NCBI GenBank assembly: GCA_030446525.1
Contig: JAUJNC010000111.1
Span: forward strand, 1 to 15,277
DNA from: Armatimonadaceae bacterium
Lineage (GTDB): Bacteria > Armatimonadota > Armatimonadia > Armatimonadales > Armatimonadaceae
Length of the DNA: 15,277 bases
Reading direction: 5' to 3'
The translations under genes and the position numbers were made by a program. The notes under the pieces were generated by a model. It had not been told where the DNA came from. It made no database searches and saw nothing but the letters and a program-made list of their open reading frames with translations. Below are positions 6,548 to 14,235 of the stretch, piece after piece (positions within the stretch are counted from its first letter, which is position 1; every line of letters starts with the position of its first letter).

Positions 6548-7342
6548 ATGAACCCTCTCAGCGATGAACAATGGGGCCGCTACGAGCGCGACGGGTACCT
6601 CCGGCTGGGCAGGCTGCTCGCGGGCGAGGAGCTGGCGGCGCTGCAGGGGCGCATCGATGATATCATGCTGGGCAAGGCGGATGTCCCGTACGACCGCATG
6701 CTGATGCAGCTCGACAGCACCACGGGCAAGTACAACGAGGCGGGCGCGCAGAGCAAGGGTTTCAAGGGCGCGACGCTGGCATACCGCAAGATCCAGGACC
6801 TGGAACACGACGGGCTGTTTCTGGCCTACCTGCAGCGCCCGCTGTTCGCCCAGATCTGTCGGCGCGTTTACGGCGAGGATACGCCTGTCGCCGCGTTCCG
6901 CGCGATGTTCATGAACAAGCCGGCGGGCCAGGGGACGTTCCTGCCCTGGCACCAGGACCGCTGGGCCCACCTCGACCGGGACCCGCTGATCACGGTCTGG
7001 ACCGCGCTCGATCCGGCCACCAGGGAGAACGGCTGCGTCCAGATCATCGGGGGCAGCCACCGCTTCGGGCTGGTCAACCCCGAGCACCCCAGCGGCTTCG
7101 TCAGCGGGGAGCAGGCCGAAAAACTCCTCGCCGAGCACCCGGTCGTGCACCTGGAGATGGAGCCGGGGGAGGCCGTGCTGCTGCACAACTGGCTGCTGCA
7201 CGCCTCCGACGTCAACCGCACCGGCGTTTCGCGCCGCGCCTTCAGCGTCTGCTACATGGACGGACGCACGCAGACCAGGAACGGCGAACGCCACCCCCTC
7301 GTTTTTGGTCCGGGCGCCCTGGAGCCGGCCAGATACGCGTGA
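6548..7342 (+). CDS. Phytanoyl-CoA dioxygenase (PhyH) family protein, copy 2
   Basis: This is a 264-residue Fe(II)/2-oxoglutarate oxygenase. It opens with SDEQWGRYERDGYLRLGRLL (5-24), has the iron-binding HxD in PWHQDRW (His135, Asp137), and the distal His in LLHNWLLHASDVNRTGVSRR (His218, with Arg229 or 230 as likely 2-oxoglutarate ligand). GCVQIIGGSHRFG matches the strand before the distal ligand. It is only distantly similar to the preceding PhyH protein, differing in spacing and in the sequence around the HxD motif, so the two probably act on different substrates or steps and are not a recent tandem copy. It starts nine bases after the upstream stop; there is no strong Shine-Dalgarno, which is consistent with translational coupling. 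No PhyH subgroup with known substrate is recognisable. Confidence 0.88.
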   Translation: MNPLSDEQWGRYERDGYLRLGRLLAGEELAALQGRIDDIMLGKADVPYDRMLMQLDSTTGKYNEAGAQSKGFKGATLAYRKIQDLEHDGLFLAYLQRPLFAQICRRVYGEDTPVAAFRAMFMNKPAGQGTFLPWHQDRWAHLDRDPLITVWTALDPATRENGCVQIIGGSHRFGLVNPEHPSGFVSGEQAEKLLAEHPVVHLEMEPGEAVLLHNWLLHASDVNRTGVSRRAFSVCYMDGRTQTRNGERHPLVFGPGALEPARYA

Positions 7343-7366
7343 GCGACCCGCCCCCGTCTCATGCGG

Positions 7367-7372
7367 TATAAT
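7367..7372 (+). promoter_or_regulatory. Candidate -10 box before the plus-strand namZ
   Basis: A perfect TATAAT lies 24 bases after the second PhyH stop, and a start near 7379 would precede the namZ ATG by about 24 bases. No acceptable -35 is found 16-18 bases upstream, so the promoter is weak or activator-dependent. Reading through from the upstream operon is the alternative. Confidence 0.35.
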
Positions 7373-7402
7373 GAGGCACACCCGAAAGGAAGTGCCAGCC
7401 TT

Positions 7403-8553
7403 ATGTCGGATGCGCCTGCCCCGTCTGTGCTGACAGGAATCGATGTCCTCGCCCGCGACGAGTTCGCGCTGCTTTCCGGCACGCGCGTCGGGCTGATCAC
7501 CAACCACACCGGCCAGGACCGGGACGGGGTCGCCACCGTCGACGTGCTCCATGGCGCGCCGGGTGTGGAGCTTCGCGCGCTGTTCGGGCCGGAACACGGC
7601 ATCCGGGGTGCGCTCGACGAGGCGGTCCCGGACAGCCGCGACGAGCGGACCGGCCTGGCCGTCTATTCGCTGTACGGCGCGCGCTACCAGCCGGCGCCGG
7701 AAATGCTGGAAGGCCTGGACACCCTGGTCTTCGACATCCAGGACATCGGCTGCCGCTTCTACACCTATATCTCGACCCTGGGCCACTGCCTGGAAGCCGC
7801 CGCCAAACACGGCCTCCGCTTCGTCGTGCTCGACCGCCCCAACCCGATCAACGGCATGGCGACCGAGGGGCCGCTCGCCGACGACAGCCGCCTGTCGTTC
7901 ACCGCCTACCACCCCCTGCCCGTGCGCCACGGCCTGACCGTGGGCGAGCTCGCGATGCTGTTCGCGGGGGAGCGCGGGTGGAACGCCAACCTGGTCGTGG
8001 TCAAATGCGAGGGCTGGAAGCGCGCCGACTGGTGGGATGCCACCGGCCTGACCTGGGTGAACCCGTCGCCCAACATGCGCTCGCTCGCGCAGGCCACGTT
8101 GTATCCGGGCGTCGGCCTTCTGGAAACCACCAACGTCTCGGTCGGGCGCGGCACGGACACGCCGTTCGAGATCCTCGGCGCCCCCTACATCGACGGCCGT
8201 ACGCTGGCCTACGCGCTGAACGCCAAGAACCTGCCCGGCGTCCGTTTCATCCCCGTCCGGTTCACCCCGCGCGCCTCGAAGTTCGCGGACGAATCTTGCG
8301 GCGGCGTCAACCTCCTGGTCACCGACCGCAACAAATTCGCCCCCGTGCGCACCGGCCTGGAGATCGCGCTCAGCCTGCGCACCCTGTATCTGGAACAGTG
8401 GCAGGCGAGCAAATTTATGAACCTGCTCGCGAGCCGCGCGGCGATGGACGGCCTCCTCGCCGGCGAGGACTACCCGGCCCTGGGCCAGCGCGCTGGAGCG
8501 GGGATCTGCGCGCCTTCACCCAGGCCCGCGCCAAATTCCTGCTGTACGAGTGA
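7403..8553 (+). CDS. namZ: Exo-beta-N-acetylmuramidase NamZ family (DUF1343), one frameshift near the end
   Basis: NamZ enzymes (Bacillus YbbC type) release MurNAc from non-reducing ends of peptidoglycan fragments. The family blocks are all present: LTGIDVL (10-16), RVGLITNHTG (28-37), ALFGPEHGIRG (59-69), LYGARYQPAPEML, LVFDIQDIGCRFYTYISTL (108-126), LDRPNPING, TWVNPSPNMRS (217-227), VSVGRGTDTPFEILGAP (246-261), LPGVRF and SCGGV. At 8492-8493 one base seems to be missing: the frame up to GQR (361-363) shifts into a frame giving WSGDLRAF and the family-typical ending KFLLYE-stop at 8551-8553. Without repair the frame runs on meaninglessly to 8923. ATG 7403 is chosen (AAGGA 12 bases upstream, domain starting directly); ATG 7361 overlaps the -10 box. 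No signal peptide is seen, so it is probably cytoplasmic. Confidence 0.85.
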
Positions 8554-8607
8554 ACCGGACCGCGAGCCGCTGCTTTCTGCGATCGCCGCTTTCGAGCCGA
8601 AGTTGAC

Positions 8608-8733
8608 ATGGCCGCCCGCTGTCAGATTGTCTTTTACCGACCTATCAAACCTATCAAAGACGGCATCCTTGCCGTTCGCGCCCTGCACGGCGCGCGGGAC
8701 ATCAGCGCCGTGCTTTTCGAGTCCTCGGACTGA
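8608..8733 (+). pseudogene. C-terminal remnant of a ParE/RelE-type toxin
   Basis: In the gap between the two convergent namZ genes, a 41-residue frame ending at TGA 8731-8733 reads CQIVFYRP, then PIKPIKDGILAV, then RALHGARDISAVLFESSD. The pattern I-V-F-Y-R-x...D-G-I-x-V-x-R-x-L-H-G-A-R-D is the conserved C-terminal strand-and-tail of ParE-family toxins, which are normally about 95-105 residues. No N-terminal half is found in any frame upstream, and no antitoxin gene is adjacent. A 9-bp tandem duplication, CCTATCAAA twice (about 8641-8658), has inserted PIK a second time. It is probably a decayed toxin fragment rather than an expressed gene; the ATG at 8608 has no ribosome binding site. Confidence 0.5.
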
Positions 8734-8751
8734 CAGGCAAATGGCAGGCCA

Positions 8752-9897
8752 CGGGTACAGCAGGAACGGGGCGCGGCGTTTGCGCCAGCCGGCCACGTCG
8801 GCTTCCCAGGAGGCGATGATGGCGGCGGGCGGCGTGCCCTGGGCGAGGGCGGCGGGGATCGTCTCGTTGCCGATCATCCCCCTCATGCTGGACAGAACCT
8901 CGGCGTTTAGCTCTTTGGGATAAAGGCGTGCGAGGGCGTCGGCGACGTGGATGCCTACCTCCGAAGGGCGGCACAGGCGGCGGTCCCAGAGGTGGATCTG
9001 GATGCCGCCACAGGAAACGCCTTTGTGCTTGCTGGAGACGGGGGTGAAGCGGGCGGCGACGAACGAGACGCCGGGCAGGCGGCGGGCGTTCAGGTTGTCG
9101 GCCAGGGCGACCCCGTCGATCCAGGGCGCGCCGACGATCTCGAACGGCGTGTCGGTGCCCCGGCCGACCGAGAGTGGCAGCACCTCCAGGAAGCCGATGC
9201 CGGGGTACAGGGCGGCCTGGCGGACGCTGCGGATGTTGGGCGACGGGTTCACCCACGGCAGGCCGGTTTGATCAAACAGCAGACGCCGGTTCCAGTTGGG
9301 CGCGCCACGACCTCGATGTCGGCGCCGATCCGCCGCTCCGCGTTGAACAGATTCGCCAGGCTCCCCCGTCGTCATGCCGTGCGTGATGGGCATGTTGTGG
9401 TACCCGGCGAAGCCGTAGAAGCGCGGGTCGAGGTCCGGGCCCTCGACCAGCAGCCCGCCGAGCGGGTTGGGGCGGTCGAGGACCACGACCTTGATCGGCG
9501 TTTTGCCGCTTCCTCGAGCACGTAGCCCAGCGTCGTGACGTAGGTGTAGTAGCGCGCGCCGATGTCCTGGATGTCGAAGACCAGGGTGTCGATGCCGCGC
9601 AGCATCTCGGGCGTCGGGCGATAGCGGACCCTTGGGCAGGCGGTAGTCATACAGCGAGTAGACCGGGAGGCCGGTTTTGGCATCGACGGAGTTGCCCACC
9701 CGGTCGTCCACGTCACCCCGGATGCCGTGCTCCGGCCCGAACAGCGCGACGATCTCCACTTTTTTGCTTTCGACCATGCGGTCCGCCAGATGCCGCCCCT
9801 CGCCGGTCGACGGCCGTGTGGTTGCACACCACGCCCAGCCGCCTGCCCCCGAGCCGCCGCAAGTCCTCGGCCAGGAGCGCCTCAGCCCGGTCTGCAC
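8752..9897 (-). pseudogene. Second NamZ-family (DUF1343) gene, multiply frameshifted
   Basis: The gene is read from GTG 9897 (MQTGL, with GGAGG about 11 bases upstream) to the family-typical FLLYP ending at 8752. Recognisable blocks appear in alternating frames: EALLAEDLRRLGGRRLGVVC and NHTAVD, then ALFGPEHGIRG, VYSLYDYRLPK, RPTPEMLRGIDTLVFDIQDI and GARYYTYVTTL, KVVVLDRPNPLGG, LANLFNAERRIGAD, LPWVNPSPNIRS, SVGRGTDTPFEIVGAP, LPGVSF and SCGGI. Single-base steps lie near 9881, 9796-9799, 9629-9631, 9505-9508, 9359 and 9298-9303; each returns the frame to a family-like sequence. After FLLYP the codon is TGG where a stop is expected, so the frame continues to 8470. The protein would be a cytoplasmic or untagged MurNAc-releasing enzyme, downstream of the beta-lactamase-fold gene by 63 bases. 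Either it is a recent pseudogene or the sequence here is poor. Confidence 0.75.
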
Positions 9898-9960
9898 CTG
9901 CGCGCGGTCCTCCAGGAGGCGGGGAGCGACGCCGGTACGCGCCCCGGCCCGGGCGGCAGG

Positions 9961-11182
9961 TCATGATCGCGACAGCGCCGCGACGGCGGTCGAAACGGCA
10001 CGGCGCAGCCCGATGACGGCGCTGCGCCTGGAAGGCACCCGCGGGCGGGCGTGGACGGCGTTGGTGAGCAGGATGACGAACGTCTGGGTGAGCGGGTCGA
10101 TCCAGAGCGACGTGCCGGTGAAGCCGGTGTGGCCGAACGAGCCGGGCGGAGCGCGCCGCGGACGGCGTAGGCGGAGTCGAGGTCCCAGCCCAGCGCGGGC
10201 GTTGCCCACGAAAGGCGACTGCTTGGCGGTGAGCAGGGTGACCGTTTGGGGCTGGAGGATGCGCCCCCCCGTACCGGCCGCCGTTCAGGAGCATCTGGCA
10301 GAAGCGGGCGAGGTCATCGGCGGTGGAGAACAGGCCCGCGTGCCCGGCCACCCCGCCCAGCGCCCTGGCTGTGGGGTCGTGGACCCGGCCCCGCGTTCCG
10401 GGCGTATCGTCGCCCGCCGTGGTGGCGGCGCAATGCGGGGCCAGCCGCGGGCCGGGCAGGTAGCGGGTATGCGCCATGCCCAGCGGCGCGAAGACCGTGT
10501 CCTGGCAGTAGTGTGGCAGCCAGCTGCCCGTCACCGCCTCGACCAGGGCGCCGAGCACGAGGAACGAGAAGTCGGAGTAAAGAAACCGCTCGCCCGGCGG
10601 GGCTATCTGGCGCGCCTGCGCGATCTCCGCGACGATCTGCCGCGTGGTGCGCGTCTTGCCGGCGTAGGCGCCGCCCGCCGGCAGCCCCCCCGCGTGCGTC
10701 AGCAGGTGCCGGACGGTGATGCGCGCCTTGTCCCCGCCCGCCGCGGCGAATGGGGGCAGGTAGCGCCCGACGGGCGCGTCCAGCTCCACGCGCCCCTCTT
10801 CGAGGAGGCGGGCGACGGCCGTGGAAGTGGCGACGGGCTTGGTGAGCGAGGCCAGATCGAAGACCGTTTCCGGCGTCATCGGGCGCGGGCAGGGTCGTAC
10901 GGCCGCATACCCGTATGCTTTGTGCAGCGCCACGGCTCCGCGGCACGCGATCAGCAGGACGGCGCCGGGGATGCCGCCGTCCGCCACCGCCCCGGCCACC
11001 AGGGCGTCGGCGACGGCGAGCCGGTCGGGGAGCAGGCCGAGGGCGTCCGGGTCGCCCGCGGGGAGCGGCGGCGTCGCGGCGGGCGGCCCCGCCGGGGATG
11101 CGGCCCACGCGGCGCGCGGCGCGGGGCAAAGGGCCGGCAGGCCCAGGGCGGCGAGAAGGCGTCGTCGGGATAAACGGGACAT
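9961..11182 (-). CDS. Exported serine beta-lactamase-fold hydrolase, frameshifted in its C-terminal third
   Basis: This is a class C/penicillin-binding-protein-like serine hydrolase (Pfam Beta-lactamase, YbbE/EstB-like). The N-terminus [14 protein letters not shown] (2-14) with AAWA-A near 27 looks like a Tat or Sec signal peptide, so it acts outside the cytoplasm. The catalytic S-x-x-K is SLTK (Ser112, Lys115), the Y-x-N position is YSD (202-204), and LLTHAGGL (160-167) and GHAGLFST (280-287) are family blocks. The uninterrupted frame stops being sensible at residue 306, in a C7 run (10264-10270). The rest follows after shifts near 10193-10200 and 10144-10146: [47 protein letters not shown] (the KTG-like box) and FVILLTN, ending at TGA 9961. 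Adjacent namZ and the ybbC-ybbE precedent suggest a role in peptidoglycan turnover, not resistance. Confidence 0.8.
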
Positions 11183-11188
11183 ACCCCC

Positions 11189-11218
11189 ATCCTACACCGC
11201 CGGAGCGCCTCGCGTCAA
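11189..11218 (-). promoter_or_regulatory. Promoter of the beta-lactamase-fold gene, probably leaderless
   Basis: On the minus strand TTGACG (11218-11213), an 18-base spacer and TAGGAT (11194-11189) form a good sigma-70-like promoter. The expected start, about seven bases downstream, coincides with the ATG at 11182, so the mRNA may have no leader. The GGGGG before the ATG is then not a ribosome binding site but promoter discriminator sequence. Confidence 0.55.
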
Positions 11219-11245
11219 CCGGCCCGTCTGGCTATAAAATACAGC

Positions 11246-11275
11246 TTGCGCCGCGTGTCCGACCTGTGCTACAAT
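11246..11275 (+). promoter_or_regulatory. Extended -10 promoter of the DUF1844 operon
   Basis: TTGCGC (11246-11251), an 18-base spacer and TACAAT (11270-11275), preceded by TG-C as an extended -10, make a convincing promoter. Transcription would begin near 11282, giving a leader of about 58 bases. It is back to back with the beta-lactamase-fold promoter, the two -35 boxes being about 27 bases apart. Confidence 0.55.
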
Positions 11276-11339
11276 GGCGCCCGTAAGTCGCTCACCCGCA
11301 AAGCTACCAGGCAGGGGTGGGGAAGTAGGAATTCAGATC

Positions 11340-11795
11340 ATGCCCGACGAAAACGAAGAAGGCTTTACCGTCCGCGACCGCCGCCGGTTCCTTTCGGAAG
11401 AGCCGCCCGCCCCGGCAGACGCGCCCGCGGCGGAGCCGGGCAGGGAGCGCGGCGAGGCGGCCGCCGCCCAAACCTTCAATGACACGCCGCCTGCCGCGGG
11501 GAACCTTGACGACGAGGAATTTTCGCAGGACAACGCGCTCCCCGACGTGTACGCCTTTCTGGCCATGTTCCTCGGGGAGCTGCGGAACCTGGCCTGGTTC
11601 CGCATGGGCCTGGTCGCCAACCCCGGGACCGGTCAGATCGAGCGTGACCTGAGCCAGGCCAAGGTGGCCATCGACACGGTGGCGTTCCTGGCTTCCCAGA
11701 TCGAGTCGGTCGTGCCGGCGGAGGAGCGTCTGCCCCTGCGCGCCCTGGTGAGCGATCTCCAGATCAACTTCGTCGAACAAAACAAAAAGGGTTAG
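11340..11795 (+). CDS. DUF1844 domain protein
   Basis: This 151-residue small, acidic, soluble protein starts at ATG 11340 after GTAGGA. It has the two hallmarks of DUF1844 (PF08899). The first is an N-terminal GFTVRDRRRF (8-17), followed by a Pro/Ala/Glu-rich linker (about 20-62). The second is a helical C-terminal domain with LPDVYAFLAMFLGELRNLAW (67-86), MGLVANPGTGQIERDL (89-104), QAKVAIDTVAFLASQI (106-121) and ALVSDLQINFVEQ. Family function is unknown; it is widespread in Planctomycetes, Acidobacteria, Armatimonadota and Deltaproteobacteria, often beside core genes. An upstream extension of the frame to 11274 overlaps the promoter and is not used. The next gene begins 21 bases after its stop. 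Confidence 0.85.
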   Translation: MPDENEEGFTVRDRRRFLSEEPPAPADAPAAEPGRERGEAAAAQTFNDTPPAAGNLDDEEFSQDNALPDVYAFLAMFLGELRNLAWFRMGLVANPGTGQIERDLSQAKVAIDTVAFLASQIESVVPAEERLPLRALVSDLQINFVEQNKKG

Positions 11796-11816
11796 GGTAC
11801 AAGGAGATTTCGTGAC

Positions 11817-12383
11817 GTGATACGCGTAAACTACCCTATTCCGCCGCTGACACACCTGCGCCTGCGCCTGGAGCTGGCGACCCGGCGCACGCGGCGCGCC
11901 CTGGAAGCGCGCCGCCGGTCCCTGCGGGCCGGCGCCGACGCACGGCGGGCGACGCGCGATGCGTACCTGCGCCTGCGCTGGCGCGAGGATCTGTGCCGCG
12001 AGCGGCGCGCGTACGCCGAGTTCTACGACCGGTACGACGAATTGGTGGGGTTGTTATGCCTGGCGGCGCACGAGGGCGTGACACCGGACCGGGAGCAAGA
12101 GTATCGCGCCCGGCGTACCTGGTTCTGTCACCACTATCCGGGCGTGAAGCAGGCCCTGAGCGCGCATCTGGAGGGGGACGGCAGTGACACCGCGCCCGGC
12201 CGGTTTGGGCGGCGCGCCAGTGACGGCTTCGAAGCGCTCTTCTTCCCCGCGACGATCGCGGCGATGCTTGCCGCCGACGAAGGCGACTTGATCGGCCGCT
12301 TGATGCGCACGCAAGCGGCCCTGACCGCTTGGGAAGAGAGTATCGCGCGCCGGGAGAAGGCTTGCGAGGGCAGAGCAGCCTAG
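11817..12383 (+). CDS. Hypothetical Arg-rich helical protein
   Basis: I do not recognise this 188-residue protein. GTG 11817 is preferred because AAGGAG (11801-11806) lies ten bases upstream; the nearby GTG at 11812 hits a stop after two codons. The first ~70 residues are strongly basic and helical (RLRLELATRRTRRALEARRR and following), suggesting a coiled coil or nucleic-acid/ribosome contact. The middle has RRTWFCHHYPGVKQ (about 103-116), and the C-terminal part is a helical bundle (DGFEALFFPATIAAMLAADE). There is no signal peptide or membrane segment. It is co-oriented with the DUF1844 gene, 21 bases apart, and is followed by a strong terminator, so the two form a bicistronic unit and may share a role. 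Confidence 0.6.
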   Translation: MIRVNYPIPPLTHLRLRLELATRRTRRALEARRRSLRAGADARRATRDAYLRLRWREDLCRERRAYAEFYDRYDELVGLLCLAAHEGVTPDREQEYRARRTWFCHHYPGVKQALSAHLEGDGSDTAPGRFGRRASDGFEALFFPATIAAMLAADEGDLIGRLMRTQAALTAWEESIARREKACEGRAA

Positions 12384-12415
12384 ATCGCCCCCGGAATCGC
12401 GCTGGCGCTTCAAAG

Positions 12416-12445
12416 AAACAGGGCCGGGGTTCCCGGCCCTGTTTT
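12416..12445. terminator. Bidirectional rho-independent terminator
   Basis: A perfect 13-bp GC-rich stem, AAACAGGGCCGGG (12416-12428) with CCCGGCCCTGTTT (12432-12444), has a 3-base loop and is followed by TTTT. On the opposite strand the left A-rich flank gives a T-rich tract. It sits between converging genes, the hypothetical protein on plus and the STAS protein on minus, and should stop transcription both ways. Confidence 0.88.
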
Positions 12446-12460
12446 CACGTCCCGCCGCAC

Positions 12461-12832
12461 TCAAGCAGCCGGAGCCGTGTCGCTCTTGGCAACCGCTTCC
12501 AGCGCGGCTTCCACGGTGTCGTACACGGGGAAGATCTTGATCAGCCGCGTGATCTCGAAAGCGCGCAGGACGAACGGCGTGACATGGACCAGATAGATCC
12601 CCCCGCCGTGCTCCCGCGCCCTCCGTACCGCGTCCACCAAGACACCCAGCGCCGCCGAGTCCAGGTACGGCACCTCGGCCAGGTTGAGCACGATGTTACG
12701 CTTCCCCGCCTCCATGAAACGCTGGAGGGTTATGCGCAGCTCCGGACAGGTGTGCAGGTCGATCTCGCCCTGCAGATCGATAATGGGGATCCCTGTCTCC
12801 GTTTCCGCCGTGTTGATTTCCAGTCCCGCCAC
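12461..12832 (-). CDS. STAS-domain anti-sigma factor antagonist
   Basis: This is a 123-residue single-domain protein of the SpoIIAA/RsbV type. Such proteins bind anti-sigma kinases in the unphosphorylated state and release the sigma factor. The beta-alpha fold is clear: IPIIDLQGEIDLHTCPEL (15-32), NIVLNLAEVPYLDSAALGVL (46-65) and GGGIYLVHVTPFVLRAFEIT. Ser59 in the DSAALG loop is the expected phosphorylation site. GTG 12832 is preferred because GGAG lies seven bases upstream; an in-frame TTG at 12838 would sit directly against that site. It is transcribed alone, converging on the terminator. No RsbW-like kinase or PP2C phosphatase is in the window, so its partner is unlinked. Any link to the sigH gene in this window is speculative, as SigH is not normally under an anti-sigma factor of this kind. 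Confidence 0.9.
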   Translation of the reverse strand: MAGLEINTAETETGIPIIDLQGEIDLHTCPELRITLQRFMEAGKRNIVLNLAEVPYLDSAALGVLVDAVRRAREHGGGIYLVHVTPFVLRAFEITRLIKIFPVYDTVEAALEAVAKSDTAPAA

Positions 12833-12879
12833 CCTCAATCTCCATTTAAATAATGCTTGCCCGGCAACCCACTCAAATA

Positions 12880-12906
12880 AGTATACCCGATTTTACCCGC
12901 TGTAAA
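12880..12906 (-). promoter_or_regulatory. Possible promoter of the STAS gene
   Basis: Minus-strand TATACT (12885-12880) has TTTACA (12906-12901) upstream, but the spacer is only 15 bases, shorter than the optimum of 17. The region is AT-rich relative to its surroundings. Dependence on an alternative sigma factor is possible. Confidence 0.35.
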
Positions 12907-12966
12907 CCAGTACGTGCCGCCCGTATCCCCCGCGTGAAGCCGGTCGACCCGCTGCCGCCCCGTGCG

Positions 12967-14125
<1,159 letters not shown>

Positions 14126-14151
14126 CCTTTCCCCCCGGCCCCCTCTCCTCG

Positions 14152-14187
14152 CAGGGAACGGGGAGAAGGTTTTCTCCCCGTTCCCTG
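14152..14187. repeat. 16-bp perfect hairpin between gap and pgk, probably a dispersed intergenic repeat
   Basis: CAGGGAACGGGGAGAA (14152-14167) and TTCTCCCCGTTCCCTG (14172-14187) form a perfect 16-bp stem with loop GGTT. It extends by a G-T wobble and three more pairs (14148-14150 with 14189-14191). It is flanked by C-rich (14131-14145) and G-rich (14208-14218) tracts that could pair outside it. No U-tract follows, so it is not a standard terminator. Such C/G-rich stem repeats occur in many copies between genes of environmental bacteria and can stabilise mRNA ends. Confidence 0.75.
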
Positions 14188-14235
14188 TGAGCGGAGCGAA
14201 CGAAGCAGGGAAGGGGGGTAGGTCAGAGAAACCGA

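Noticed and set aside
8554..8923. Continuation of the plus-strand namZ frame beyond its family end
   Set aside because: It arises from the frameshift at 8492. The shifted frame restores the typical FLLYE ending at 8553, and the extension has no similarity to NamZ.
9961..9966. ATGA overlap as a start for the second NamZ directly on the beta-lactamase stop
   Set aside because: The frame from that ATG begins with a Pro/Arg-rich stretch unlike NamZ. The GTG at 9897 gives the family start QTGL with GGAGG upstream, needing only one missing base afterwards.
12857..12867. Small dyad TTGCC-C-GGCAA upstream of the STAS gene
   Set aside because: Five-base arms are too short to call an operator without comparative support.
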